64,000 nucleotides of DNA, from positions 1-64,000 of the forward strand of contig NZ_CALPDF010000015.1 in assembly GCF_943193175.1 (NCBI RefSeq), written 5' to 3'. Below the pieces are notes generated by a model that worked only from the letters and a program-made list of their open reading frames with translations, searched no databases and was not told where the DNA came from. Shown piece after piece: positions 51,414 to 59,707 of this stretch. The translations under genes were made by a program, and so were the position numbers. Numbering within the stretch: the first letter of the stretch is position 1; every line of letters begins with the position of its first letter. The stretch comes from Neobacillus muris (GTDB taxonomy: Bacteria > Bacillota > Bacilli > Bacillales > Cytobacillaceae).

Positions 51414-52025
51414 CTACGATTTTTTGGATTTAGAGGTATAGGACAGTACGAAAGAAAACACTGCGCCAATTATAAGGCCGATTATAGCTCCCATAATAAT
51501 ATTAGCATTAGATCTCGTTTGTAATATTTGTGCTTCTTGTCCTTTTTGAGCCTTTTCAACGATTTGCACTTTTGTTACATCTAGATAATTGCCAATTTCC
51601 TGTTGAAAAACTTCAGCTACATTATTTACCAGATTAGTTGCAGCGGATGGTGTGCTGTCTTCAACAGTTATTCTTAAAATTTGGGAGCCATTTTCAATCC
51701 CAGATTTGACCTTATTCGCAATGACTTTTGTGTTATCTTTTAAACCTAATTCTTTTTTTACTGCATTAAGGATTACTGGTGTATTTACCAAAGTTTGCGC
51801 TGTATTCATAAAACGTGCTGTGTCATCAGCTTGATTAATAAGAGTATTGGTTTGGTTAGGCTGTTGCTTGATTAATACTAAAGCCGATGTTTGATACGTT
51901 GCAGCTGGAGCTGGACCTGTTAAAAATTTCCCAGCAACTCCGCCTATAAGGCCAAGTAACAAAATCAGCCAAATGAACCTCTTTAAGATTTTAAATAAAT
52001 CTCCGATATACGTTGACTCTCCCAT
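51414..52025 (-). CDS. Chain-length/polymerisation modulator (Wzz/YveK-like)
   Basis: 203 residues with an N-terminal TM (about 18-36), an extracellular helical domain and a C-terminal TM (about 172-192) with a basic tail, the Wzz layout of CapA/YveK. The usual tyrosine kinase partner is not in the window. It probably sets polymer length with the Wzy-like protein. AGGAGG precedes the ATG. Confidence 0.85.
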   Translation of the reverse strand: MGESTYIGDLFKILKRFIWLILLLGLIGGVAGKFLTGPAPAATYQTSALVLIKQQPNQTNTLINQADDTARFMNTAQTLVNTPVILNAVKKELGLKDNTKVIANKVKSGIENGSQILRITVEDSTPSAATNLVNNVAEVFQQEIGNYLDVTKVQIVEKAQKGQEAQILQTRSNANIIMGAIIGLIIGAVFSFVLSYTSKSKKS

Positions 52026-52105
52026 GATAACCTCCTGGAAACAATTTAGTTTTCATAATAATGCAAGTATGGGTATGATTTATTTTATACGGCACACGCG
52101 TTAGA

Positions 52106-52891
52106 TCAAAAAAAACGCCACCCCCATTTATTAAAATATTTAAACATCGAATGCATAAATATTTTAAATAGCGCAGGATTTTTATGGGCGCCGCGTTCAT
52201 AATAATGAACAACATTTGAAAAAGGACTATAAACAATACGTTTATTGTTATTTTTTAGCTTTAAACAAAGATCATAGTCTTCAAAATACATAAAATAACG
52301 GTCATCAAAACCACCAACACTCTTGAAATCCTTTCCGCGCAAAAGCATAAAACAACCTGACCCGATTCGAATGTCAACCAGCCGGTCATCTGGAATATCT
52401 CTAAGCTCATAAGAAGCCAATCTCTTTTGGAATATTTTTTTGACGAACTTAAACGGAATAAATCTCAAAGCATAATCAAATACAGACACCCGGTCACGCA
52501 TTAAGTGCTGCGTAGTTCCGTCAGAGTTAAGCACCTTTGGAACCAATAATGCAATTGATTCGTCCCTATCAATGACCTCAATCATTTTAAGCAGGTCTTC
52601 CTTAACCAATATTACATCCGGATTAAAGACTAAAAAATATGGTTCGTCTGAATTCAATAAATTATAATTGTGACCAAAGCCAAAACCGTTATTTTCATGA
52701 TAAAAAGTGATATCCACAAAGTCTTGGTACGCTTTTAACTGATCTTGATAGTCTTTATTTGAATTATTATCGAATACTATAATCCGAAAACGGGAGTCAC
52801 TACTGAATTCTGTTCTTAAATTATCGAGAACCTTAAAAATGTGCTTACTGTTATAGGTAACAATGCTAATTGCAACTTTTGCATTTGACAA
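52106..52891 (-). CDS. Family 2 glycosyltransferase, first gene of the polysaccharide operon
   Basis: 261 residues. VAISIVTYNSKHIF at the start, IIVFDNNSNKDY, NGFGFGHNYN, FLVFNPDVIL as the acidic site and FMYFEDYDLCLKL near residue 205, typical of rhamnosyltransferases. The start is a TTG; the site GAAAGG is close to it, so the true start may differ by a few codons. It leads a run of five genes reading toward rfbA. Confidence 0.88.
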   Translation of the reverse strand: MSNAKVAISIVTYNSKHIFKVLDNLRTEFSSDSRFRIIVFDNNSNKDYQDQLKAYQDFVDITFYHENNGFGFGHNYNLLNSDEPYFLVFNPDVILVKEDLLKMIEVIDRDESIALLVPKVLNSDGTTQHLMRDRVSVFDYALRFIPFKFVKKIFQKRLASYELRDIPDDRLVDIRIGSGCFMLLRGKDFKSVGGFDDRYFMYFEDYDLCLKLKNNNKRIVYSPFSNVVHYYERGAHKNPALFKIFMHSMFKYFNKWGWRFF

Positions 52892-53163
52892 TGCCTTTCA
52901 CACTCTTTCATTTAAAATACAAATTAAATTATGTAACAAAATCTAATATGTTTCGTCTTAATTTACGTGATGTCGACAGGCAAGGCAATTTCCTTGCTTT
53001 ATTTTCTTCTAATTGTGTGAATAAAATTCTCTATTTCCAACAGAATTAAAGAAAAATCGGCAAATTATTCTAAATTAGCCTAGCACTCAGCCCATCAGAT
53101 GTAAATTATAGCATCATCTTGTCATTATTTGTACTTTATCTGTCGATTTTTTTTTATTTCCAG
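52892..53163. other. Divergent intergenic region upstream of the LCP gene
   Basis: About 270 bp of AT-rich DNA without a gene. It carries TGTCGACA (52971-52978, followed by GG) and CTGTCGAT (53140-53147). The latter forms an 8-bp inverted repeat with ATCGACAG (53174-53181) in the LCP promoter. Confidence 0.6.
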
Positions 53164-53192
53164 TTGAACTAATATCGACAGGATATTATAAT
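53164..53192 (+). promoter_or_regulatory. Promoter of the LCP gene
   Basis: TTGAAC, 17 bp, TATAAT on the plus strand, 64 bp before the start codon. One arm of an inverted repeat (ATCGACAG) lies inside the spacer, a place where a bound repressor would block polymerase. Confidence 0.65.
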
Positions 53193-53255
53193 TTTTAGTA
53201 AGATTGCATTAAATTACATTAACTAAACCTGTACAGAGGGGATTGAATAATATAA

Positions 53256-54251
53256 ATGAATTCTACTAGAGAAGGTAGAAAAAAGCAGAAAAAGAGATTT
53301 AAGAAATGGATTAAGTTAAGCTTCTTTTTATTCTTTATTCTGCTAGTCGGCGGAGGGATTTATTTCTATAACTTTTATAACAACGTTGTCAGTGCTGTTG
53401 ATAAAATGAACAAACCGATTTCCAGAGAAGTTTCCCAAAAACGGGAAACCAAAGTTGAAGTGGAAGAAAAGGATCCCATATCCATCCTTCTCGTAGGTGT
53501 GGATGAACGTGAAGGGGATAAGGGCAGAACAGATTCCATGCTTGTCGTTACGGTAAATCCAGAAAAGCAATCTACCAAAATATTAAGTATCCCTCGTGAT
53601 ACTCGTACAAAGTTAATTAACAAAAATAACCCAAATAAAAATCGAATTGATAAAATAAATGCAGGCTATGCATATGGCGGCATTGAAGAGAGTATCGATA
53701 CAGTAGAAAATTTTCTTAATGTACCAATAGATTATTATATCCAGGTGAACATGGAAGGATTTAAAGATATCGTAGACGCTGTTGGCGGGATAGACGTAGA
53801 TAACCAATATGCGTTCGAATTAGATGGCGTGAGACTGAAAAAAGGTCCGCAGCACTTAGATGGTACAGAAGCACTTCAGTATGCACGTATGAGGAAAGCT
53901 GATCCAAGAGGTGACTTTGGCCGTGCAGAAAGACAGCGGGAAGTCATTTCAAAAATTATTGATAAAGGCAAATCCATTTCAACTTTAACGAAGTACGATG
54001 ACATTCTTGCCGCACTTGAAGAAAATATCAAAACTAATTTAACACTTTCAGATATAATTGATATCCAGTCATCCTATAAAAATGCTGCCGGAACCATTGA
54101 TAAACTTGAAATTCCAGGTGAAGGCAAAATGATTAATGGTGGTTGGTACTTCATTGTTGAAGATGAAACACGGCAAAATCTTTCAGACCAATTACGTGAG
54201 CATCTAGGCTTAGATCCGGAAATGGTTGCGGAAATAAGCATAAATTCATAA
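53256..54251 (+). CDS. LytR-CpsA-Psr (LCP) family wall-polymer ligase
   Basis: 331 residues. A basic N-terminus, one TM (about 22-44), then the extracellular LCP domain with SILLVGVDEREGDKGRTDSM, LSIPRDTRTKL and the C-terminal RMRKADPRGDFGRAERQR block whose arginines bind the pyrophosphate. LCP enzymes (TagT, TagU, TagV) attach undecaprenyl-linked teichoic acids or capsules to peptidoglycan. Its place between two glycan operons fits that role. The ribosome site (GAGGGG) is 15 bases from the ATG, longer than usual. Confidence 0.92.
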   Translation: MNSTREGRKKQKKRFKKWIKLSFFLFFILLVGGGIYFYNFYNNVVSAVDKMNKPISREVSQKRETKVEVEEKDPISILLVGVDEREGDKGRTDSMLVVTVNPEKQSTKILSIPRDTRTKLINKNNPNKNRIDKINAGYAYGGIEESIDTVENFLNVPIDYYIQVNMEGFKDIVDAVGGIDVDNQYAFELDGVRLKKGPQHLDGTEALQYARMRKADPRGDFGRAERQREVISKIIDKGKSISTLTKYDDILAALEENIKTNLTLSDIIDIQSSYKNAAGTIDKLEIPGEGKMINGGWYFIVEDETRQNLSDQLREHLGLDPEMVAEISINS

Positions 54252-54258
54252 TCCTAAA

Positions 54259-54306
54259 CAGAGCCCGATTTATTTGTCTTGTACGGCATAATAAGTCGGG
54301 CTCTTT
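54259..54306 (+). terminator. Terminator after the LCP gene
   Basis: Stem AGAGCCCGATTTAT / ATAAGTCGGGCTCT with a loop of about 20 bases, followed by TTTT. Confidence 0.85.
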
Positions 54307-54425
54307 TGCGGCAAGCATAGAGTTTTATTTTCAGCTTCTTTTTTCAGCAATCATTTTCTAGTATAATAAGCTATTAACTTTTCTAAATTATTTAAGGTCA
54401 TAGCTCCAACAAGGAGGTTATTAGT

Positions 54426-55781
54426 GTGAAATCGAAAGAAAAAATATGGAAATATCTTATATTATATTTTTTTCTATATGCTTATCACTTTATTGTTGAA
54501 AAGTTTCCGGGGGATGATGAATATTTCTCGAAAATTTCAAACCAGAAGACGATCATTGAATGGCTATACTCCAGATATATGGATTGGTCATCGCGAATTT
54601 TTCCTGATGCGATGGCGTATCTGCTGCTCGACCACAAAGTATGGTTGTGGAGACTATTCAATCCACTCCTGTTAATTTTCTTAGCAGCTGCAATGGCAAG
54701 AATTTGGAAAAGAAAGATTACGTTACTGGAAATTTTGGCCGTTCTTTCGATACTGGGTTTCTTTGCACAAAACGTATTAAGTTCAGGTGTTTTTTGGATA
54801 ACAGGTTCGATGAATTATTTATGGCCAATTACTCTCGGATTACTCGTTATGGTTCCATTTGCGGATAAAATTTTCAGAAATCTTTCTCTAAATAACAATT
54901 TTTTGTTTACTTTATATCTTCTTCTTGCCTCTTTAGCATCTGTCGGAAATGAACAAGTATCACTATGCATATCATGTTTTGCAATTTTAAGTCATATTGT
55001 CTTGCTTGCGAAAAAGCAATCACTAGATAGGAAATTACTGGCTATGACGATCGTAATGATTTTAGGGACTAGTATAATGCTGCTAGCCCCAGGAAACGAA
55101 GAAAGATGGATCCAGGAAGCTGCCTACTGGTACCCAGGGTTTGAAAATTTAACCTTAAAAGAGCATTTATATTTGGGCACCATCTGGGCATTTGGGAAAA
55201 TATTTTATGATATGAGATTTCTTGTATTTTTGGGGTCTTTCATTACAATCATTACTTGTTTTCAATCCGAACAATTAAAAAACCATTTTATTTTTAAAAT
55301 ATTCACCATTAGTTTTACAGGAATTATCATAATAAACCTTACTGGACTTGGACAAGAATGGCTAATTTCGTTCACTAATATTAAAGATTTCGACTTTAGT
55401 GCCAATTTATTATCGTTTTATAAAATGAATAAACCATTTATACTAGCTTTGTTTCCTTATATATTTTGGATAATTTACAGCTTGATGCTAGGCTATTTAA
55501 TGATTAAATCAACAAAATATAAAATATTTGTTTCTATCTGTCTGCTTGCTTTTATTGCCACTCTGGCTGTCATGTTCTTTTCCCCAACGATTTATGGATC
55601 TGGAAACCGGGTGTTAACAGCAGGTTCGGTCATTCTAGGGTTGGTAATAGCAGGGGAGCTTTTAGAAAAAAATTGGATACGCAATCCATTTTATTTATCA
55701 ATATTGGCATGTTTCCCAATTATGAACTTAGGATATATGTTACTTAAATGGATGAGGGATGGATTTAATCCATTTCTATAA
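54426..55781 (+). CDS. Polytopic membrane protein of DUF6056 type
   Basis: 451 residues with about eleven TMs. An early extracellular acidic pair (PGDDEYF near residue 28), WSSRIFPDA and GSMNYLWP resemble GT-C-like membrane proteins of DUF6056, thought to be glycosyltransferases acting on lipid-linked sugars. The start is GTG with AAGGAGG eight bases upstream. It stands alone on the plus strand between terminators. Family call by recall of motifs, so moderate certainty; function unproven. Confidence 0.65.
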   Translation: MKSKEKIWKYLILYFFLYAYHFIVEKFPGDDEYFSKISNQKTIIEWLYSRYMDWSSRIFPDAMAYLLLDHKVWLWRLFNPLLLIFLAAAMARIWKRKITLLEILAVLSILGFFAQNVLSSGVFWITGSMNYLWPITLGLLVMVPFADKIFRNLSLNNNFLFTLYLLLASLASVGNEQVSLCISCFAILSHIVLLAKKQSLDRKLLAMTIVMILGTSIMLLAPGNEERWIQEAAYWYPGFENLTLKEHLYLGTIWAFGKIFYDMRFLVFLGSFITIITCFQSEQLKNHFIFKIFTISFTGIIIINLTGLGQEWLISFTNIKDFDFSANLLSFYKMNKPFILALFPYIFWIIYSLMLGYLMIKSTKYKIFVSICLLAFIATLAVMFFSPTIYGSGNRVLTAGSVILGLVIAGELLEKNWIRNPFYLSILACFPIMNLGYMLLKWMRDGFNPFL

Positions 55782-55785
55782 AAAG

Positions 55786-55825
55786 AAAAAGCTGGCTCCA
55801 ATATTCTTGAAGTCAGCTTTTTTTA
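55786..55825. terminator. Convergent terminator after the DUF6056-like gene
   Basis: Stem AAAAAGCTGGCT / AGTCAGCTTTTT (one mismatch) with T-runs on both strands. Confidence 0.85.
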
Positions 55826-55845
55826 TTGAATGACACAATCAATAA

Positions 55846-56823
55846 TTATCTTTGAATAATTCCTTTTCTTACTTTTTCCATATTTGTGACCGGTTGAGAA
55901 GATTCCTCTTTTACAATATAGTTAGGCCTTGCCTTGACTTCAATAAAAATTCTGCCAATGTATTCCCCAATAATCCCGAGAAATATAAGCTGAAGTCCTC
56001 CGAAAAATAACATAATGGAGACAATTGATGCATACCCGCTTACTGGGTTTCCATAAACTAGCTTTGAAAAAATGACATAAAACATATATAGAAAAGCAGA
56101 GCTTGCCGTAAACAGTCCAAAATAGGTTGCCCAGCGCAATGGAGAGATCGTAAAGGAAACAATGCCATCAATGGCGTAATGAACCAGCTTCCAAAAGCTC
56201 CAGCTAGTATTGCCAGCGGCTCTTTCGACATTCTCGAATTCAATACATTTTGACTTATAACCAACCCACATAAATAAACCTTTAGCAAAGCGATTTCTTT
56301 CCCTCAAACGCAGGAAGCTGTCAACAGCCTTGCGGTCCATTAAACGATAATCCCTCGCCCCATCTACGATGTGAACATCACTCATTTTATTGATTAATTT
56401 ATAAAACTGTTTTGCAAACCAACTTCTTAGAGGAGGCTCACCGCTTCGCGTTGATCTCCTTGTATACACGACATCGTATCCGCCATTTGCCCAGTCTTCA
56501 ATCATCTGAGGCAATAATTCAGGAGGATCTTGAAGATCGACATCCATTAATACGACTGCATCCCCACGAGCCGCCTCAATACCAGCCAGCATGGCTGCTT
56601 CTTTTCCAAAATTTCTGCTAAAGCTGATATATCTTACATTCTTCTTCGCATTGCTTAGTTCTCTCATTTTCTGCTCTGTAGAATCCTTGCTGCCATCATT
56701 TACATATATAAACTCATAATCAGCATATCCAATTCCTTCAATCACTGGTTGAACAGTAGAATAAAATAATTCAATCGATTCTTCTTCATTATAACAAGGA
56801 ACAACAATAGAAATTAGCTTCAA
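55846..56823 (-). CDS. Polyprenyl-phosphate glycosyltransferase, CsbB/GtrB-like (GT2)
   Basis: 325 residues. SIVVPCYNEEESI, VNDGSKDST and VVLMDVDLQDPPELLPQM are the DPM1/GtrB-type GT-A motifs; two TMs lie at about 230-255 and 265-290. Such enzymes load a sugar onto undecaprenyl phosphate at the inner face. The start is TTG at 56823 behind AGAAGGTG; the frame is open eight codons further. With YfhO next door and GtrA downstream it completes a three-component glycosylation set as known for B. subtilis CsbB-YfhO. Confidence 0.9.
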   Translation of the reverse strand: MKLISIVVPCYNEEESIELFYSTVQPVIEGIGYADYEFIYVNDGSKDSTEQKMRELSNAKKNVRYISFSRNFGKEAAMLAGIEAARGDAVVLMDVDLQDPPELLPQMIEDWANGGYDVVYTRRSTRSGEPPLRSWFAKQFYKLINKMSDVHIVDGARDYRLMDRKAVDSFLRLRERNRFAKGLFMWVGYKSKCIEFENVERAAGNTSWSFWKLVHYAIDGIVSFTISPLRWATYFGLFTASSAFLYMFYVIFSKLVYGNPVSGYASIVSIMLFFGGLQLIFLGIIGEYIGRIFIEVKARPNYIVKEESSQPVTNMEKVRKGIIQR

Positions 56824-56940
56824 TTTATACACCTTCTTTATCAACATAAGCTGATGATTAGTTAATTGTTCACCACTTAATACCTTTTTATTAAAAACAG
56901 ATTTATTTTAACATAATTAAATCCATATTCATATTTTCGT

Positions 56941-59490
56941 TTAGTCTGTAACTGGAGGTCTTTTCTTTCTTTCAAAGAAAAATATATAGACTAAGAAACA
57001 AACTAATATGACAGTTGAAAATACGAGTGACCCATATAACACATTAGGGGAATAATGCAGCTCCACTTTGTGGCTGCCCCCCTTAAGCGGAACACCTATA
57101 AATTCACCAAGTTTTAAACTCTCAACTTGCTTACCGTCCACGGTAATTTTCCAGCCCTTATCGTATGGTATTGATAAAAATAATACTTTATTATCCTCCA
57201 CATCTATATTCCCTGCTATGAAATTATTTCTAAATTTTTGAATATGGAAGGCACTTTGGTTTATTTCATTTGTTCGTTTACCAACTAAAGTATAATCAAG
57301 TGTATAAAATTTAGGTAACGATACAGACTGAGCATTCTGGTCAAGTTGAAATTTGGCATTTACTGTTTCGTTTTCAAAAGTACCCAAATCCAAACTATTC
57401 AAAAAGCCTAACTTAGCTCCCTGTATTTCGTTTCCATCGATTGACAGCGAATATAACTGATCATAATTTTGATATTCCTCATCTTTCAACTGTAAATACA
57501 ATTCCTTCAAGTCATCAACTTTAATTTTAAATTCTATAAAAGCTGGATTTTTAGGGTCCATTTTTTGAAAAGATTTTGTATCTGCACTGTAACTTATATT
57601 GGTTAGGTTATAATCAACTGAATGAAGTTCTTTATAATAAGAAGAGTTGCCATTATAACTCCCAAGCATTGTATTTTGTTTTTCCATCCAATTATTTTGA
57701 TTTTCCAATGAAGAAAATTGTTCCCTGTTAATGAGAAATCCTATTGGCAAGCTATAGTTATTTTTATATGCTTTGACTTTTCCATCTTCAAATATTTTCT
57801 GATAAATTCTTTCATCCTTTGAATGAAGACTCACTGTATAATGAAAACCGAAAAGCATATCTGAAACAAAAATTCCATTTTTCATATTAGCTGCTCTTGA
57901 ACTGGCAGCATATCCTAGCGAACCTAAAAATTCATTTAATTTTCCATTGCCTGTTGAGGTATAGATGGACATTCCATTATATCCATATCTTAATGATTCA
58001 TTTTCGGTTGAAAGCAGCTCATTTTCTGGCTTAACCCTATATAGGCCTTTATCCGATTCCAATATGTGATTAATGGCATTTTGATAAGCTGGATTGTAAA
58101 CCTCGTCCCAATCTGCAGGACTAGAAGCGGCAGTATAGTTACGAAATATAAAAAATGAATTACAGAACAAATCAAACGCGACGATACAAAGCAATATCAA
58201 GTTGAGTACTCTCTTGTATTTAAATTGAACCTTTGCTGCCTTAATCATCAAGAAACAGAATAGGGCCGTCAAGATTAATACATTTAGATATAACTCGGTT
58301 AATGTGAAGAAGTTTTGATCTGAGAGTTTATTTAAAAGACAGATGACAACTATATTAAAACCATATATTTTCCAAAGGAAAGGCAGCATTTGCCTATCCA
58401 GCGCAATATAAGCTTTTACTGACAAAATAATTAAATAAAAGGAAATTAAAAATGCGAACCGGTAAAATGCTCCATTCGGAACCTCAAAAAGATGCCAGAC
58501 ATAGTTCAAAAAATTACTTGGTATACTAAATAACATGAAACTTAATAACAATAAATGGGTCATTCTTTCTTTTAAAGAATATTTTTTGTTAAGGAAGTAT
58601 AAAGGTACTAATAGTAAGGCGAAAAGCCCCGTATAAATGCTTAAATTCTGAACTTCCGTCGTTCCAATGAAAAATCGTTGATAAATATCAAGCGGATTTA
58701 TGGCAAACCCCTTATACTGATACGCCGTACCGCTATAAGTATTATTTTTTATCTGAAGATAGGTAGGCAATAAAACAAACATAGAAAAGCAAACTGCTAA
58801 AATAACACTTTTAAAAAACAAGGCAAACTTCTTAGTAACTTCTTTCTTTGTGAAATTACTTAGATATATCTGCGTTAAGAAATATAAAAACACAAATATC
58901 CCAGTCATATAAGAAATGTAAAAGTTTGAAATAAAAAGAAGCGTTAACGTAACCAAGAATAATTTATACCTGTCTTTATTTATGATGAGATGGACTGAGT
59001 AAATTAAAATTGGCAGCAAATAAATACTATCCAGCCACATCGGCAAAAAATAGTAGGTTATAGAAAACGACATTAGCGAATAACTGATAGAAAAAATCAC
59101 ATTTTTTATTTCAGTCAAGCCAAATAATTTTTTCAGCATAAAACTCATAGCAAGGGAGGCTAGACCCAATTTAATTAAATAAATAACAATAACCGCCTGA
59201 GGAATCAGTTCTCGTGGAAAAAAAATAATTAATAAAGATAAAGGACTGGATAAATAATAGCAAAATGTTGGCCAGAAATTCGTACCCATTCCATAGTTCC
59301 AAGTAAAAAGCAAACTTCCTTGCCCATGCAATACATCGTACAGATGATCATAAAACAAAATAATTTGGTAGGGAAGGTCAATATACCAAATTGTATTGGA
59401 ACCGAATGGCACTATTCTCAATAAAAAAAATGCTGTTAATATAATCCCAATAGGTATAATAAATGCCAAAAAAGTAAAAATCTTATTCAT
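56941..59490 (-). CDS. YfhO-family membrane glycosyltransferase
   Basis: 849 residues. Twelve or more TMs in the first 420 residues, with the family's early FFLLRIVPFG and YLSSPLSLLI region, then a large extracellular beta domain (about 430-815) and a last TM. YfhO proteins take sugars from undecaprenyl phosphate and add them to lipoteichoic or wall teichoic acid outside the cell. It lies 117 bp upstream of the GT2 gene on the same strand. A second YfhO-like gene begins the same strand further upstream. Confidence 0.9.
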   Translation of the reverse strand: MNKIFTFLAFIIPIGIILTAFFLLRIVPFGSNTIWYIDLPYQIILFYDHLYDVLHGQGSLLFTWNYGMGTNFWPTFCYYLSSPLSLLIIFFPRELIPQAVIVIYLIKLGLASLAMSFMLKKLFGLTEIKNVIFSISYSLMSFSITYYFLPMWLDSIYLLPILIYSVHLIINKDRYKLFLVTLTLLFISNFYISYMTGIFVFLYFLTQIYLSNFTKKEVTKKFALFFKSVILAVCFSMFVLLPTYLQIKNNTYSGTAYQYKGFAINPLDIYQRFFIGTTEVQNLSIYTGLFALLLVPLYFLNKKYSLKERMTHLLLLSFMLFSIPSNFLNYVWHLFEVPNGAFYRFAFLISFYLIILSVKAYIALDRQMLPFLWKIYGFNIVVICLLNKLSDQNFFTLTELYLNVLILTALFCFLMIKAAKVQFKYKRVLNLILLCIVAFDLFCNSFFIFRNYTAASSPADWDEVYNPAYQNAINHILESDKGLYRVKPENELLSTENESLRYGYNGMSIYTSTGNGKLNEFLGSLGYAASSRAANMKNGIFVSDMLFGFHYTVSLHSKDERIYQKIFEDGKVKAYKNNYSLPIGFLINREQFSSLENQNNWMEKQNTMLGSYNGNSSYYKELHSVDYNLTNISYSADTKSFQKMDPKNPAFIEFKIKVDDLKELYLQLKDEEYQNYDQLYSLSIDGNEIQGAKLGFLNSLDLGTFENETVNAKFQLDQNAQSVSLPKFYTLDYTLVGKRTNEINQSAFHIQKFRNNFIAGNIDVEDNKVLFLSIPYDKGWKITVDGKQVESLKLGEFIGVPLKGGSHKVELHYSPNVLYGSLVFSTVILVCFLVYIFFFERKKRPPVTD

Positions 59491-59653
59491 ATATGTACTA
59501 TCTCCTTAACTAGATCTAAGGTTAATTTCTCTCGAAAGTCAATTATATATGTACGATTACAATATCACCAGATTTAGCGTATTTATAACGCATTTTTTTC
59601 GTACTATCCCATTACTATCCCTCTGGAAGAGAAACCGATAACTCAATGCACAC

Positions 59654-59687
59654 AAAAGGATAACTCAACGATGAGTTATCCTTTTAA
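59654..59687 (-). terminator. Terminator after the glucosaminidase gene
   Basis: A perfect 14-bp stem (AAAAGGATAACTCA / TGAGTTATCCTTTT). Confidence 0.85.
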
Positions 59688-59707
59688 AACATTATTATAA
59701 TGATTTT

